A stretch of 64,000 nt of DNA, from NCBI GenBank assembly GCA_019873655.1, contig JAIOAU010000005.1:124001-188000 (forward strand), written 5' to 3'. The stretch comes from Chloroflexota bacterium (lineage in GTDB: Bacteria; Chloroflexota; Anaerolineae; Anaerolineales; Villigracilaceae). Positions 20,516 through 29,708 of the stretch are shown here, one piece after another (position 1 is the first letter of the stretch; each line of letters opens with the position of its first letter). The position numbers were made by a program, and so were the translations under genes. The notes beneath the pieces are model-generated. The model searched no databases. It was given only the letters and a program-made list of their open reading frames with translations, and was not told the origin of the DNA.

Positions 20516-21328
20516 ATGTCTGCGCCTCGCTATTCTCCCGATCCTGGCCGTCTGAGTGTCCTGACGGCGACCGTCCTGCTGACCTACGCGCTGACGCACG
20601 TCATCCATACGCCGCTGTACCCGGTCAGTTTTTCGCTGGCGGGATGGAGTCTGGATTTCGAGATCAATCTGAACGTCGCCTTTGCGATGCTGGCCGCCGG
20701 TTTGAGCGCGGCTGGCGTGGACTGGCTGCTGCGCGCCCATCCCTCCCTCCAGCCCGGCGAGACGGTCGAACACTGGCTGGCGCCGATGCTGACCGCCCTG
20801 GTGGTGGGGATCGCCCTGGCGACGCTGCCGGCCGGGGGCGTCTGGTGGGCGGCGTTCGGGATGGGCGGTTTGTTGCTGACAGCGGTTTTCGTGGCCGAAT
20901 ATGTGGTGGTGGACCCGGCCGATACGCGCTATCCGCTGGCCTCGGCCGCGTTGACGGTCCTGGCGTTTGCGTTGTATCTCATCCTGGCGGTGGCGTTGCG
21001 GGCCAGCGGGGCGCGCCTATTCTTCCTGGTCCTGGCTTTGTTCCTGGCCGGCGGACTGGTCGCGTTGCGGACGCTGCACCTGCGCCTGAACGAACGCTGG
21101 GAGTTTGCCTGGACTCTGGTGATCGCCCTGGTGAGTATGCAACTGGCCGCCGGCCTGTATTTCTGGCCGCTGACGCCCATCCGCTTCGGCTTGATTTTGC
21201 TCGGCCCGGTCTATGGGCTGACCGGCCTGGCCGCGGCGCTGGCGGAGGGGGAAACGTTGCGGCGGGCGGTCATCGAACCGGCGGTGATGTTGAGCGTATT
21301 CTGGGGGCTGGCGTTCTGGCTTGGATAA
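20516..21328 (+). CDS. Membrane protein, eight or so helices (possibly DUF5656-like)
   Basis: The 270-residue protein is almost entirely hydrophobic with eight to nine predicted helices and short loops (for example LTALVVGIALATLPAGGVWW, FLVLALFLAGGLVAL and the C-terminal VMLSVFWGLAFWLG). No catalytic motif is seen. The start could be 20507 (MQAMSAP, with AGGAG 9 bp upstream) or 20516 (leaderless from the promoter at 20480); I prefer 20516 because the -10 overlaps the earlier ATG. The resemblance to DUF5656 proteins common in Chloroflexota is an impression only. plsY follows 98 bp downstream. Confidence 0.75.
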   Translation: MSAPRYSPDPGRLSVLTATVLLTYALTHVIHTPLYPVSFSLAGWSLDFEINLNVAFAMLAAGLSAAGVDWLLRAHPSLQPGETVEHWLAPMLTALVVGIALATLPAGGVWWAAFGMGGLLLTAVFVAEYVVVDPADTRYPLASAALTVLAFALYLILAVALRASGARLFFLVLALFLAGGLVALRTLHLRLNERWEFAWTLVIALVSMQLAAGLYFWPLTPIRFGLILLGPVYGLTGLAAALAEGETLRRAVIEPAVMLSVFWGLAFWLG

Positions 21329-21426
21329 GCAGGACAAGATTAGACTTTTTTAATCTTCAGCAACGGCAGAGGCCGATTCGTGTTACCATTTGTGCCACTT
21401 CTCGCGCGCCCCGAAGGAGTTTTTTC

Positions 21427-22122
21427 ATGTCGATTTTGATCGATCTTGGGCTGATGCTGGCAGCCTATCTCTTCGGTTCGATTCCCTTTGGACTCATCAT
21501 CGTTAAACTGATCAGCGGCAAGGATGTCCGTCAGGTAGAAAGCGGGCGGACGGGGGGGACGAATGCCATGCGCGCCGCCGGTTTCGGGGCCGGCCTGTTC
21601 ACCGCGATTCTCGACATTTTCAAGGCGGCCTCGACCGTTTGGCTGGCGCGAGCGGCGACGGCGAATCCCTGGATTCACGCCCTCGCGCCGGTAGCCGCCA
21701 TCGTGGGACACAATTACTCCATTTTCCTGGCCGAGCGCGGCCCAAACGGCCGCCTGCGTCTGCGCGGCGGGGCGGGAGGGGCGGCGGCCTTCGGCGGCGC
21801 AGTCGGGTTGTGGCCGCCCGCGGCCTTGATTATGTTCCCGATCGGCTTTCTGATCTGGTTCGGGGTGGGGTACGCCTCCATCACCACGCTGAGCATCGGC
21901 GTAATGGCGATTGTCATCTTCGGCGTTCGCGCCGCCCTGGGGCTTTCTCCCTGGGCAAACGTGCTCTACGGCGTGCTGGCGGAAATCCTGCTCCTGTGGG
22001 CGCTTCGGCCGAATCTCAAACGCCTCAAGGAAGGGACCGAACGCATGCACGGTTTGCGGGCGATGATTCGAAAGCGCCGGCAGGCGCGTCAGACGGCCGA
22101 TGCAGCCGAGGCGCACAAATAA
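21427..22122 (+). CDS. plsY: Glycerol-3-phosphate acyltransferase PlsY
   Basis: PlsY transfers an acyl group from acyl-phosphate to glycerol-3-phosphate, the first step of phosphatidic acid synthesis, in the membrane. The 231-residue protein shows the family motifs: GSIPFGLII in helix one, SGRTGGTNAMRAAG (matching the GSGNxGATNxxR motif), and GHNYSIFL with a GxRGGAGGA-like loop. About five helices are predicted. The ATG has GAAGGAG 7 bp upstream. The terminal Arg/Lys-rich tail (RKRRQARQTADAAEAHK) is cytoplasmic-type. A terminator follows directly. Confidence 0.9.
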   Translation: MSILIDLGLMLAAYLFGSIPFGLIIVKLISGKDVRQVESGRTGGTNAMRAAGFGAGLFTAILDIFKAASTVWLARAATANPWIHALAPVAAIVGHNYSIFLAERGPNGRLRLRGGAGGAAAFGGAVGLWPPAALIMFPIGFLIWFGVGYASITTLSIGVMAIVIFGVRAALGLSPWANVLYGVLAEILLLWALRPNLKRLKEGTERMHGLRAMIRKRRQARQTADAAEAHK

Positions 22123-22130
22123 TGAGACAA

Positions 22131-22155
22131 GACCTCACCCCCGCCGGGTGAGGTC
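22131..22155 (+). terminator. Terminator after plsY
   Basis: GACCTCACCC pairs with GGGTGAGGTC around CCGCC; outer GAGAC/TCTC bases extend the stem. It is followed only by CGATT, so it is a stable but T-poor hairpin. Confidence 0.65.
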
Positions 22156-22215
22156 TCGATTGACGGACCGCCAGCGCGCCTTCGCCAGAAGGCTCTCTTC
22201 GACCTCGCGCCGGCG

Positions 22216-23067
22216 TCAATGAGACGGTTGATCGCCGCCGCTGCTTTTCTCGCGCTGATAGAGGGCGCGCAGGTTGCGGCGGTGCAATTCCTCCGCCAGT
22301 CCGCTCAGGTAGACGCGGCTCTTCCCGCAGGCTTCGATGTTCATCTCGTTGAGATACTCCTCCGCCGCCCGCCGCCGGACAGCGGTCTTGACCACTTTGC
22401 GGATGTTATTCAGGTAGGCAATGCTTTCCTTGACCGCCGCGTCGATCTCGCCGCGCAGGATGATGTCGCCGTGGCCCTGGATGATGTTCTCCAATCCCAT
22501 GCGCCCGATTTTCTTGATGGAGGCGCTCATCTCCTCCAGATCGCCGTCGACCACATAGGGCAGAGGCATAAAGGAATCGCCGGCGAACAACACCCGATCC
22601 TCCTCCACCAGGACGGCGATTCCATCCGGGCTGTGACCCGGCGCCGGAAAGAGAGTCAGGTTCTTCTTCCCGACTCGCAGGACGAGGCTGCCCTGGGAAA
22701 AGGTCAGATGCGGCAGGACAATCTTGACCTGCCGGAAGGCCTGGTTCTGTTTGCGGACGGCTTCCAGCGAGGGAACGCCGCGCTCGGCCAGCAAAGTGCG
22801 GCAAAGAGAATGGGCCACCACCGTCGCGCCGGGGAAGAAGCAATTTCCCCAGGTATGGTCGGCGTGGTAATGGGTGTTGATCACATAGCGAACCTGAACC
22901 CCCAGTTCATGTTCGATGAATTCGCGCATGGCCAGCGTTTCTTCAGGGAGGGCCAGCGTATCAATGACGACCGCCCATTGCGGTCCGGCGACGACGCCGG
23001 CAGCCACCTGGGCGTAGATTTCGGATTGAAACCAGTAGACGTTTTCAGAGACGCGTTCGCGATGCAT
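22216..23067 (-). CDS. Metallo-beta-lactamase-fold hydrolase
   Basis: I chose the ATG at 23067 (MHRERVSENVYWFQ) with AGGA upstream, rather than an earlier in-frame start that adds an unlikely N-terminus. The 283-residue protein has the dinuclear metal motifs NTHYHADHTWGN (HxHxDH, residues 66-71), a His in ATVVAHS, GHSPDG, and GDSF, then a GHGD-type His. It is a member of the large group of cyclase-like or glyoxalase II-like MBL proteins; the substrate is not predictable. It is a single gene, convergent with plsY. Confidence 0.85.
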   Translation of the reverse strand: MHRERVSENVYWFQSEIYAQVAAGVVAGPQWAVVIDTLALPEETLAMREFIEHELGVQVRYVINTHYHADHTWGNCFFPGATVVAHSLCRTLLAERGVPSLEAVRKQNQAFRQVKIVLPHLTFSQGSLVLRVGKKNLTLFPAPGHSPDGIAVLVEEDRVLFAGDSFMPLPYVVDGDLEEMSASIKKIGRMGLENIIQGHGDIILRGEIDAAVKESIAYLNNIRKVVKTAVRRRAAEEYLNEMNIEACGKSRVYLSGLAEELHRRNLRALYQREKSSGGDQPSH

Positions 23068-23254
23068 AGAATTTCCTGTGAAGCGAGATAGCCTAAATCT
23101 AGCACAAAAGAGGGGCAAAAGTCAAGTTTTTTGCCATTCTTGGCCGCTGTGCGGAGGATTCTTGGGTTGGATGACTTGCTGGGCAAATTGCAAGTCGTGT
23201 CAACAAATCCAATGCGGAGGGAACGGCTTCTCCTGTCGCTTCTTTACCGTAAAG

Positions 23255-23271
23255 TTCGTGTCATTCGATGC
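23255..23271. repeat. Copy of a dispersed TTCGTGTCATTCGATGC element
   Basis: This 17-bp sequence matches the repeat found two to three times before the cluster at 36335-36435, at a position 13 kb away. It lies in the gap before tRNA-Gly. Confidence 0.6.
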
Positions 23272-23326
23272 GTTCCCGGCCTCGCGCTTGACCGCCGGAT
23301 GGCCTCACGGTAGAATTATGCTCCGC

Positions 23327-23398
23327 GCGGGCGTCGCCAAGCGGTAAGGCATTAGCCTTCCAAGCTAACATTCGCGGGTTCGAATCCCGTCGCCCGCT
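23327..23398 (+). tRNA. tRNA-Gly (TCC)
   Basis: The acceptor stem GCGGGCG pairs with CGCCCGC, the anticodon stem TTAGC/GCTAA holds loop CTTCCAA with anticodon TCC (23359-23361), and the T arm reads GCGGGTTCGAATCCCGT. Discriminator is T, as expected for glycine tRNAs. CCA is not encoded. Confidence 0.97.
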
Positions 23399-23408
23399 CT
23401 GCGCGAAA

Positions 23409-23452
23409 CGTTCGGCAGTCGCTGTCGCAGCAGACTGCCGAACGCTTTTTTT
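23409..23452 (+). terminator. Terminator after tRNA-Gly
   Basis: A 12-bp stem, CGTTCGGCAGTC with GACTGCCGAACG, is followed by a run of seven T residues, 11 bp after the tRNA end. Confidence 0.9.
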
Positions 23453-23483
23453 GAATTGCCAGGCCAGCAAGTCACCCCGACGC

Positions 23484-24449
23484 TCAAGCGCCTCTTTCAG
23501 GGAGGGGTTGCTTGCTCTCGCCGTACAGTCGCCGGTGCACCGCGCTGAGCGCCCGCACCTGTTCCGCGGCGTGGTACGACGAGCGCACCAGCGGGGCCGA
23601 CTCGACCCAGCGGAATCCGATCTCGCGGCCGTAGTCGCGCAATTCTTTGAATTCCTCCAGCGTGTAGTAGCGCGCAATCGGCAGGTGCTTTTTGCTCGGC
23701 TGCAGGTACTGTCCGATCGTCAGGATGTCCACGCCCCAGGCGCGCAGGTCGCGCATCACCGCCTTGACCTCCTCGATCTCCTCCCCCAGCCCGACCATGA
23801 TGCCCGACTTGGTCAACACCTCGGGATCGAGTTTCTTGGCCGAAGAGAGAATCGCCGCGCTCCACTCGTAGCGATCCTGCGGCTGGACCAACTTGAACAG
23901 CCGCGGCACAGTCTCGACGTTGTGATTGAGAATCTCCGGCCGGGCGTCCATGACGATTTTCAGCGCCTCCAGCGAGCCTTTGAAGTCCGGAATCAGCACC
24001 TCGACCGAGCAGCCCGGCAACAGTTCGCGGATGCGGCGGATGACCATGGCAAAGATCGGCGCGCCGCCGTCCCGCCGGTCGTCACGGTTGACCGAGGTGA
24101 TGACGGCATGCTGCAGGTTCATCGCCTTGACCGCCTGGGCGACGCGTTCCGGCTCGAGCCAGTCGAGCGCCTCCGGGCGGCCGTGTTTGATGTCGCAGAA
24201 GCCGCAGGTGCGCGTGCAGATGTCGCCAAGCATCAAGAAAGTGGCCGTGCCGCTGCCCCAGCACTCGCCCATGTTCGGGCACATGGCCTCCTCGCAGACG
24301 GTGTGCAGCGCCTTGGCGCGCATCAATTTCACCAGGTTCTGATAGGTTTCGCCCGTCGGGGCGCGCACCCGAATCCACTCCGGACGCCGCAGGGGCGCGG
24401 TATTGATCGTTTCGGGATCGACCCGTTCGCGGGTGGGAATGACCGACAT
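23484..24449 (-). CDS. lipA: Lipoyl synthase
   Basis: LipA is a radical SAM enzyme inserting two sulfurs into octanoyl groups on lipoyl domains. The 321-residue protein has both cluster motifs: the auxiliary cluster [13 protein letters not shown] near residue 52 and the radical [18 protein letters not shown], then [27 protein letters not shown] and the C-terminal Ser region PLVRSSYHA with the conserved R-S-S-Y. Length is normal. It begins 27 bp after the NfeD-type protease on the same strand, so they are probably co-transcribed; lipB is not in the window. Confidence 0.96.
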   Translation of the reverse strand: MSVIPTRERVDPETINTAPLRRPEWIRVRAPTGETYQNLVKLMRAKALHTVCEEAMCPNMGECWGSGTATFLMLGDICTRTCGFCDIKHGRPEALDWLEPERVAQAVKAMNLQHAVITSVNRDDRRDGGAPIFAMVIRRIRELLPGCSVEVLIPDFKGSLEALKIVMDARPEILNHNVETVPRLFKLVQPQDRYEWSAAILSSAKKLDPEVLTKSGIMVGLGEEIEEVKAVMRDLRAWGVDILTIGQYLQPSKKHLPIARYYTLEEFKELRDYGREIGFRWVESAPLVRSSYHAAEQVRALSAVHRRLYGESKQPLPERGA

Positions 24450-24476
24450 TCGTTTCCTCTCCTGGACCTTCCGGTC

Positions 24477-25787
24477 TCACAATTTCTTCACCTTTAAACG
24501 CAACCCTTCGACTTGAACGACCTGGACGCGGTCGCCCTTGCGAATCCTCCCCGACCCTTCGGCCGGCTCGGCGCTCCACAACTCGCCCGCCGCCTGGACC
24601 TGGCCGCGCGGGTTCAGGTCGCTGACCGCCACGCCGGTCACGCCGATCAGGCTCTCCTGCCCGGTGCGGACGCGCGTTTTCTGCGCCCGCAAGGCGAAGC
24701 CGACGATGACGGCAAACGTCGCCCCGACGACGATTCCCACCAGGATGACCAGCGGCACCGAAACGCGCTGGAACGACGGCGTAGCCGGCGAATTGAACAG
24801 CACCAGCGCCCCGACGATGAACGAACCGATGCCCGCCGCCGTCAGCCCGCCGTGAGTCGGGGCTTTGATGTCCAGGATGAACAGCACAAAGGCGATGACC
24901 AAAAAGATCAGGCCGAACCAGTTGACGTCCAGTACGCCCAGGCCGTAGGCCGCCAGCGCCAGGCAAACTACGCCAATGAAACCGGCCACCCAGCCGCCCG
25001 GGCTGGAAAGTTCGATGAGAATGGCCTGCACGCCAATCGACAGAAGCAAGAAGACGATGTTGGGATTGGTCAGAACGCGCAACAATTCTTCGATGAAAGA
25101 CATCGTCAGAGATTGGAGGCGCATCTCGCCGGTCTCGAGGACGACCGGCTGGTCGCCGACGTAGACGGTAAACCCGTCCAACTGGGCGAGTAAATCGTTT
25201 ACATCGGCGGCGATGAAGTCAATCAGGCCCGCCGTCAGGGCCTCCTCCGCCGAGACGGCCCGCGCCTCGAAGATCATCGCCTCGGCCAGGGACTGCGCTT
25301 CCGGCGGACGGCGGGTGGTCAGCGAGCGCACCAACGCCGCCGTGCTTTCCTTGACCTTGGCCTCCATCGTCTCGCCCAGGTCCTCGCCCTCGCCGCCGAC
25401 CGGGCTGGCGGCCCCGATGGCGGTTTCGGGGGCCATGGCGGCGGCGTGCCCGGCCAGGGTGATGATGGCCCCGGCCGAGGCCGCCCAGGCGCCGCGCGGC
25501 GCGACATAGACGACCACCGGAATCGAACTGGCGCGTATCTGCTGGACGATCTCCTGCGTCGTCCCCAGCGAACCGCCGGGGGTGTTGAGTTGCACAATGA
25601 CCAGGTCAGCGCCTTGCTGTTCGGCTGTCTGCAGGCCGCGCTTCAGGTAGGCCTCCACCGAGGGCATGATGGCGTCGTCGATGGTCAGCACCAGGGCGGT
25701 GGGCTGAGCGGCAGCCGCTGCCGTCAGGGGCTGGAGCAGGAACAAGGTCAACGCCAGGGTGAACAGGAACAGACGCAGTATTTTCAT
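24477..25787 (-). CDS. Membrane-bound serine protease, long-form NfeD/ClpP class
   Basis: The start at 25787 (MKILRLFLFTLAL) has GGAG upstream and gives a 436-residue protein with an N-terminal signal peptide ending near AAAAQP. The periplasmic-side domain has the ClpP-class fold with NTPGGSLGTTQEI and the nucleophile Ser in AWAASAGAIITLAGHAAAMAPETAIGAASPV. About five membrane helices (roughly residues 230-360) follow, then an OB-fold NfeD domain ending LRLKVKKL. Such long-form NfeD proteases cleave membrane proteins such as stomatins. A TATAAT (25811-25816, minus) lies about 24 bp upstream of the start codon. lipA follows downstream. Confidence 0.85.
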   Translation of the reverse strand: MKILRLFLFTLALTLFLLQPLTAAAAAQPTALVLTIDDAIMPSVEAYLKRGLQTAEQQGADLVIVQLNTPGGSLGTTQEIVQQIRASSIPVVVYVAPRGAWAASAGAIITLAGHAAAMAPETAIGAASPVGGEGEDLGETMEAKVKESTAALVRSLTTRRPPEAQSLAEAMIFEARAVSAEEALTAGLIDFIAADVNDLLAQLDGFTVYVGDQPVVLETGEMRLQSLTMSFIEELLRVLTNPNIVFLLLSIGVQAILIELSSPGGWVAGFIGVVCLALAAYGLGVLDVNWFGLIFLVIAFVLFILDIKAPTHGGLTAAGIGSFIVGALVLFNSPATPSFQRVSVPLVILVGIVVGATFAVIVGFALRAQKTRVRTGQESLIGVTGVAVSDLNPRGQVQAAGELWSAEPAEGSGRIRKGDRVQVVQVEGLRLKVKKL

Positions 25788-25822
25788 GATTCTGGTCTCC
25801 AATGTCCAGCATTATAACCGAA

Positions 25823-25857
25823 AGACTTCCGAAGTCACCTGCAGGCTTCGGAAGTCT
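25823..25857 (-). terminator. Hairpin after beta-glucosidase gene
   Basis: AGACTTCCGAAG (25823-25834) pairs with CTTCGGAAGTCT (25846-25857). It lies just after the GH3 stop (minus strand) and upstream of the NfeD promoter, so it is a likely terminator without a strong T tract. Confidence 0.6.
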
Positions 25858-25874
25858 CTGGGGTTGCCGCTGGC

Positions 25875-28307
25875 TCAGTCGCTCAGAACGAACCGGCCGC
25901 GCAGGCGGAGGTCGCGCGACGAACTGCCGATCAACACTTCGAACTCGCCGGCTTCGGCCACCCAGCGCTTCCGCGCCGGATCGTAGAAGGACAGGGCGCG
26001 CTCGTCGAGCGTGAACGTGACCGTCTGCGATTCGCCCGGTTTGAGGGACACTTTGGCGAAGCCCTTCAGTTCCTTGGGCGGGCGCGGCAGGCTGGACTGC
26101 GGGTCGGCCAGGTACAATTGAACCACCTCTTTGCCCGCCCGCGGGCCGCTGTTCGTCACCGTCAGCGTCACCGTGACCGGCTGGCCGCGCCGGACTTTGC
26201 GGGGCAATTTCAGCCCGCCGTATTCGAAGGTCGTGTACGACAGGCCATGCCCGAAGGGAAAGAGCGGTTCGATTTGACGGGCGTCATAGTAACGGTAGCC
26301 GACGAAGATTCCCTCGCCGTAGCGCACCTCGCGGCAGCCGGGATAGGCGGCGTTGAGGAAGGCCGGCGAATCTTCCAGCCGCTTGGGGAAGGTGACCGGC
26401 AGTTTGCCCGAGGGGTTGACTTCGCCCAGCAGGACGGCCGCCACGGCGTTGCCGTTCTCCTGGCCGGGATAGTAGGCCAGCACCACCGCCGCGACCTGTT
26501 CGACCCAGGGCATGGTCACCGGCGCGCCGACGTTGAGCACCACCGCCGTGCGCGGGTTGACCGCCGCCAGGGCGGCGATCAAGTCGTCCTGGCCGCCGAG
26601 CAGGCGGATGTGGTCGCGGTCCCAGCCCTCCGACTCGAAGGCTTCGGGGTAGCCGCCGAAGAACAGGACCGCGTCGCAGCGGGAGGCCAGGTCGAGGGCG
26701 CGCTGCCGGCGCGGGTCCCGGCCCGCCTCGAAGGCGCGCGCCAGGCCGAGTTTGAAGAAGACGATCTCCTCGTTCAGCGGGCGGACGAGTTCGAGGCGCA
26801 GGGCGTGTTTGCCGGCTTTCAAGGACGCCGTCGCCGCCGCAGCGCCGCCACGCTCCTTGCCGGACGGCCGGTCCTCCAGCACAGGCTGCCCATCCAGCAG
26901 GAGGCGCACGCCGCCCGAATGGCGCAGAGAGAAGCGGTACAGGCCGTCGGCGGGCAGGGTCAGGTTGCCCTCCCAGCAGAATCCCTGCGGTTTGACCGGC
27001 TGATCCGACCAGCCGGTGTGATACCACATCTCGGCCGGGACGCCGTCCCGCTCCATCAAGGGCTGGCCGCTGAAGTCGGCCGCCGCGTAGGCGCGCAGGC
27101 GCAGGCCGCCCAGCCAGGCGGAGGGGACGTCGTGCGGCTCGTCGAAATTGTCGCAGCCCTGCTCGTACTCGATGCGCACCTTCTTGCCCAGTTTCTTCTG
27201 CAGGGCCTCCAGCGGGCTGACGCGGTAAGGGGCCGGGACGCGCGAACTGCCGCCGCCCTGGATGACCGCCTCGGCGGCGTTCGGCCCGATGACCGCCAGC
27301 GAGCGGATGCCCTCCAGCGGCAGCAGGCCGCCGTCGTTCTTGAGCAGGGTGATGGCCTCCTCGGCCAGACGGCGCGCCAGGGCCTGATGGGCCGGGGTGT
27401 TGACCGCGCCCTTGGGCATCTTCCCGTCCATGCGCCCCGAGAGGACGATCAGCCGCAGGACGCGCCGGACGGCGGCGTCCACCGCCTCGGCCGGAATTTG
27501 CCAGTTCTGCACCGCCTCGGCCAGCAGTTTATAGTAGCGCGCCGGGCCGGGCATTTCCAGGTCCAGCCCGCCGGCGATCGACTCGAAGATGGTGTGATTG
27601 GCGCCCCAGTCCGAGATGACCGCGCCCTCGAAGCCCCATTCCTGGCGCAGGATTTTGTTCAATAAATAATCGTGCTGGCTGGCATAGACGCCGTTGACGC
27701 GGTTGTAGGAGCACATCACCGTCCAGGGCTGGCTCTCCTTGACCGCCATCTCGAACTGCGTCAGGTAGATTTCGCGCAGCGTGCGCTCGTCCACCTCGGA
27801 GGAGGCGCGGAAGCGCTCGATCTCGTAGTTGTTGACGGCGTAATGCTTGAGCGAAGTCCCCACGCCCTGGCTCTGGACGCCGCGGATGTAGGCCGCCGCC
27901 GTCCGCCCGGCCAGGTAGGGATCCTCGGCATAGGTTTCGAAGTTGCGGCCGCCGCGCGGGTCGCGCACGATGTTGACGCACGGGCCGAGGAGGATGTCGC
28001 AATCCATGCCGCGCGTCTCCTCGCCCAGGGCGCGGCCGACCTGCTCGACCAAGTCGGGGTTCCAGCAGGCGCCCATCGAGACGCCGGTCGGAAAGGCCGT
28101 CGCCGGGCCGATTTTGCGGCCGGTGGCGGGGTCGGCGGCGCGCACTCCGTGCGGGCCGTCGGTCATGGCGATGGATGGAATCCCCAGCCGTTCGATCGGA
28201 ACGGTGTGCCAGAGGTCGCGCCCGGAGAGTAGGGCCACCTTCTCGGCCAGAGTCATCCTGGCCAGCAGGGACTCGACTTGTTGTTCGATCTGTTTCTTGG
28301 TTTTCAT
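25875..28307 (-). CDS. GH3-family beta-glucosidase with PA14 and Fn3-like domains
   Basis: The 810-residue protein has the GH3 layout: N-terminal TIM-barrel (about 1-300) with MTDGPHGVR, LLGPCVNIVRDPRGGRNFE and LKHYAVNN, the nucleophile Asp in AVISDWGANH, a second alpha/beta domain with LLKNDGGLLPL, a PA14-like insertion (around residues 390-520, CWEGNLTLPADGLYRFSL), and a C-terminal Fn3-like domain (YTTFEYGGLKL to VLIGSSSRDLRL). No signal peptide is seen, so it is probably cytoplasmic. It hydrolyses terminal beta-linked glucose (or a related sugar) from short oligosaccharides or glycosides. Start 28307 has GAGG about 9 bp upstream; 28328 is an in-frame alternative. Confidence 0.93.
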   Translation of the reverse strand: MKTKKQIEQQVESLLARMTLAEKVALLSGRDLWHTVPIERLGIPSIAMTDGPHGVRAADPATGRKIGPATAFPTGVSMGACWNPDLVEQVGRALGEETRGMDCDILLGPCVNIVRDPRGGRNFETYAEDPYLAGRTAAAYIRGVQSQGVGTSLKHYAVNNYEIERFRASSEVDERTLREIYLTQFEMAVKESQPWTVMCSYNRVNGVYASQHDYLLNKILRQEWGFEGAVISDWGANHTIFESIAGGLDLEMPGPARYYKLLAEAVQNWQIPAEAVDAAVRRVLRLIVLSGRMDGKMPKGAVNTPAHQALARRLAEEAITLLKNDGGLLPLEGIRSLAVIGPNAAEAVIQGGGSSRVPAPYRVSPLEALQKKLGKKVRIEYEQGCDNFDEPHDVPSAWLGGLRLRAYAAADFSGQPLMERDGVPAEMWYHTGWSDQPVKPQGFCWEGNLTLPADGLYRFSLRHSGGVRLLLDGQPVLEDRPSGKERGGAAAATASLKAGKHALRLELVRPLNEEIVFFKLGLARAFEAGRDPRRQRALDLASRCDAVLFFGGYPEAFESEGWDRDHIRLLGGQDDLIAALAAVNPRTAVVLNVGAPVTMPWVEQVAAVVLAYYPGQENGNAVAAVLLGEVNPSGKLPVTFPKRLEDSPAFLNAAYPGCREVRYGEGIFVGYRYYDARQIEPLFPFGHGLSYTTFEYGGLKLPRKVRRGQPVTVTLTVTNSGPRAGKEVVQLYLADPQSSLPRPPKELKGFAKVSLKPGESQTVTFTLDERALSFYDPARKRWVAEAGEFEVLIGSSSRDLRLRGRFVLSD

Positions 28308-28406
28308 AAATGGTGTCCTCGTTTTCATTGACTGGATTCCGGCTCTCATGTAAGATTGTCGGGCCGGAGTCAACGTCCGATTGTAGCACGCTCCCGCCGA
28401 TTTGAG

Positions 28407-29708
28407 ATGGAAAATCCGCCGCCTCCCACGATCCGTCTGCGCTCGCGACTGTGGCCCGCCCTGGCCGTCCTCCTGTTCGTCCTGCAAGTCCTGTGGCCCG
28501 ATAAAACCTGGACGGCCCTGCTGGGCATCCTGGGCGGCGGCTGGCTGCTGGCCTGGCTGTGGGTGCGCAGCCTGGCGCGTGGCCTGTCCATCGAGCGCGA
28601 GATGCGCTACGGCTGGACGCAGGTCGGCGACCGGCTGGAGGAACGTTTCACCATCTCGAACACCGGGTGGGCGCCGGCCGTCTGGCTGGAGGTGCGCGAT
28701 CACTCCAATTTGCCCCATTACACCGCCAGCCGGGTGACCGGCGTCGGCGCGGAGGACATCACCCAGTGGCGCACCGAGGGCGTCTGCACCCGGCGCGGCC
28801 TCTACACCCTCGGCCCGACCACCCTGCACTGCAGCGACCCGATCGGCCTCTACAGCCTGGAAATGCATTTGCCCGATTCGGCCATCCTGCTCGTCCTGCC
28901 GCCGGTGCTGCCGCTGCCGGCCATCGAGGTCGCCTCCGGCGGACGGGCGGGCGAGGGCAGCCGTCACCGCCGCTCGGCGCTCGAGCGCACCGTCTCAGTT
29001 CAGACGGTGCGCGAATATATTGAAGGCGATCCGCTCAAGGCCATCCACTGGCCGACCTCCGCCCGGCGCGGCAGTCTCTATGTGCGCCAGTTCGAGCAAA
29101 TGCCCTCCAGCGACTGGTGGATTTTCCTCGACCTGAACGCCAGCGTCCAGATCGGGGAGGACGACCGCTCGACCGAGGAGCACGGCGTGGTGCTGGCCGC
29201 CTCGCTGGCCGACCGCGGTCTGCGTCAGGGCCACGCCGTCGGCCTGGTGACCTGCGGCCGCGAACTGACCTGGATTCCTCCCCGCCGCTCGCCGACGCAG
29301 TTGATGGACATCCTGCGCGCCCTGGCGCTGGCCAGCCGCGGCGAGCGGCCGCTGGAAGACCTGCTCGACCAGGCGCGCAAATCCATCCGCAGGGGGGCCA
29401 GCCTGGTGCTGATCACCCCCGACCTCCGGCCCGGCTGGGTCGGCGCGTTGCTGCAACTCTCCCGCCTCGGCGTCATCCCGACCGTTCTGCTTTTCGATCC
29501 GGCCAGTTTCGGCGGGCAGGGAAACGCCCGCGGCCTGTCCGATCTCTTCCAGGAACACGGCCTCAGCCACACCATCGTCACCGCTGACCTGCTCGACCGG
29601 CCCGAAAGGCGCGGCCGCGAAGGCGAGTGGGAATGGCGCATCACCGGGCCGGGCAAGGCCGTCCCCGTCCGCCGCCCGCTGCAGGTCGAATGGAGGCGGG
29701 TGCGATGA
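28407..29708 (+). CDS. DUF58-domain membrane-associated protein
   Basis: The 433-residue protein has two hydrophobic helices near its N-terminus (about 10-55), then a beta-rich region (EERFTISNTGWAPAVWLEV) and the DUF58 core near residues 190-260: VSVQTVREYIEGDPLKAIHWPTSARRGSLYVRQFE, the hallmark YxxGDxxRxIdWkxSAR variant. The rest is a VWA-like domain (WWIFLDLNASVQ to TILVTPDL-type strands) without an obvious full MIDAS. DUF58 proteins typically accompany MoxR ATPases or transglutaminases; here the transglutaminase follows with a 4-bp overlap. No strong ribosome-binding site is visible before the ATG. Confidence 0.9.
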   Translation: MENPPPPTIRLRSRLWPALAVLLFVLQVLWPDKTWTALLGILGGGWLLAWLWVRSLARGLSIEREMRYGWTQVGDRLEERFTISNTGWAPAVWLEVRDHSNLPHYTASRVTGVGAEDITQWRTEGVCTRRGLYTLGPTTLHCSDPIGLYSLEMHLPDSAILLVLPPVLPLPAIEVASGGRAGEGSRHRRSALERTVSVQTVREYIEGDPLKAIHWPTSARRGSLYVRQFEQMPSSDWWIFLDLNASVQIGEDDRSTEEHGVVLAASLADRGLRQGHAVGLVTCGRELTWIPPRRSPTQLMDILRALALASRGERPLEDLLDQARKSIRRGASLVLITPDLRPGWVGALLQLSRLGVIPTVLLFDPASFGGQGNARGLSDLFQEHGLSHTIVTADLLDRPERRGREGEWEWRITGPGKAVPVRRPLQVEWRRVR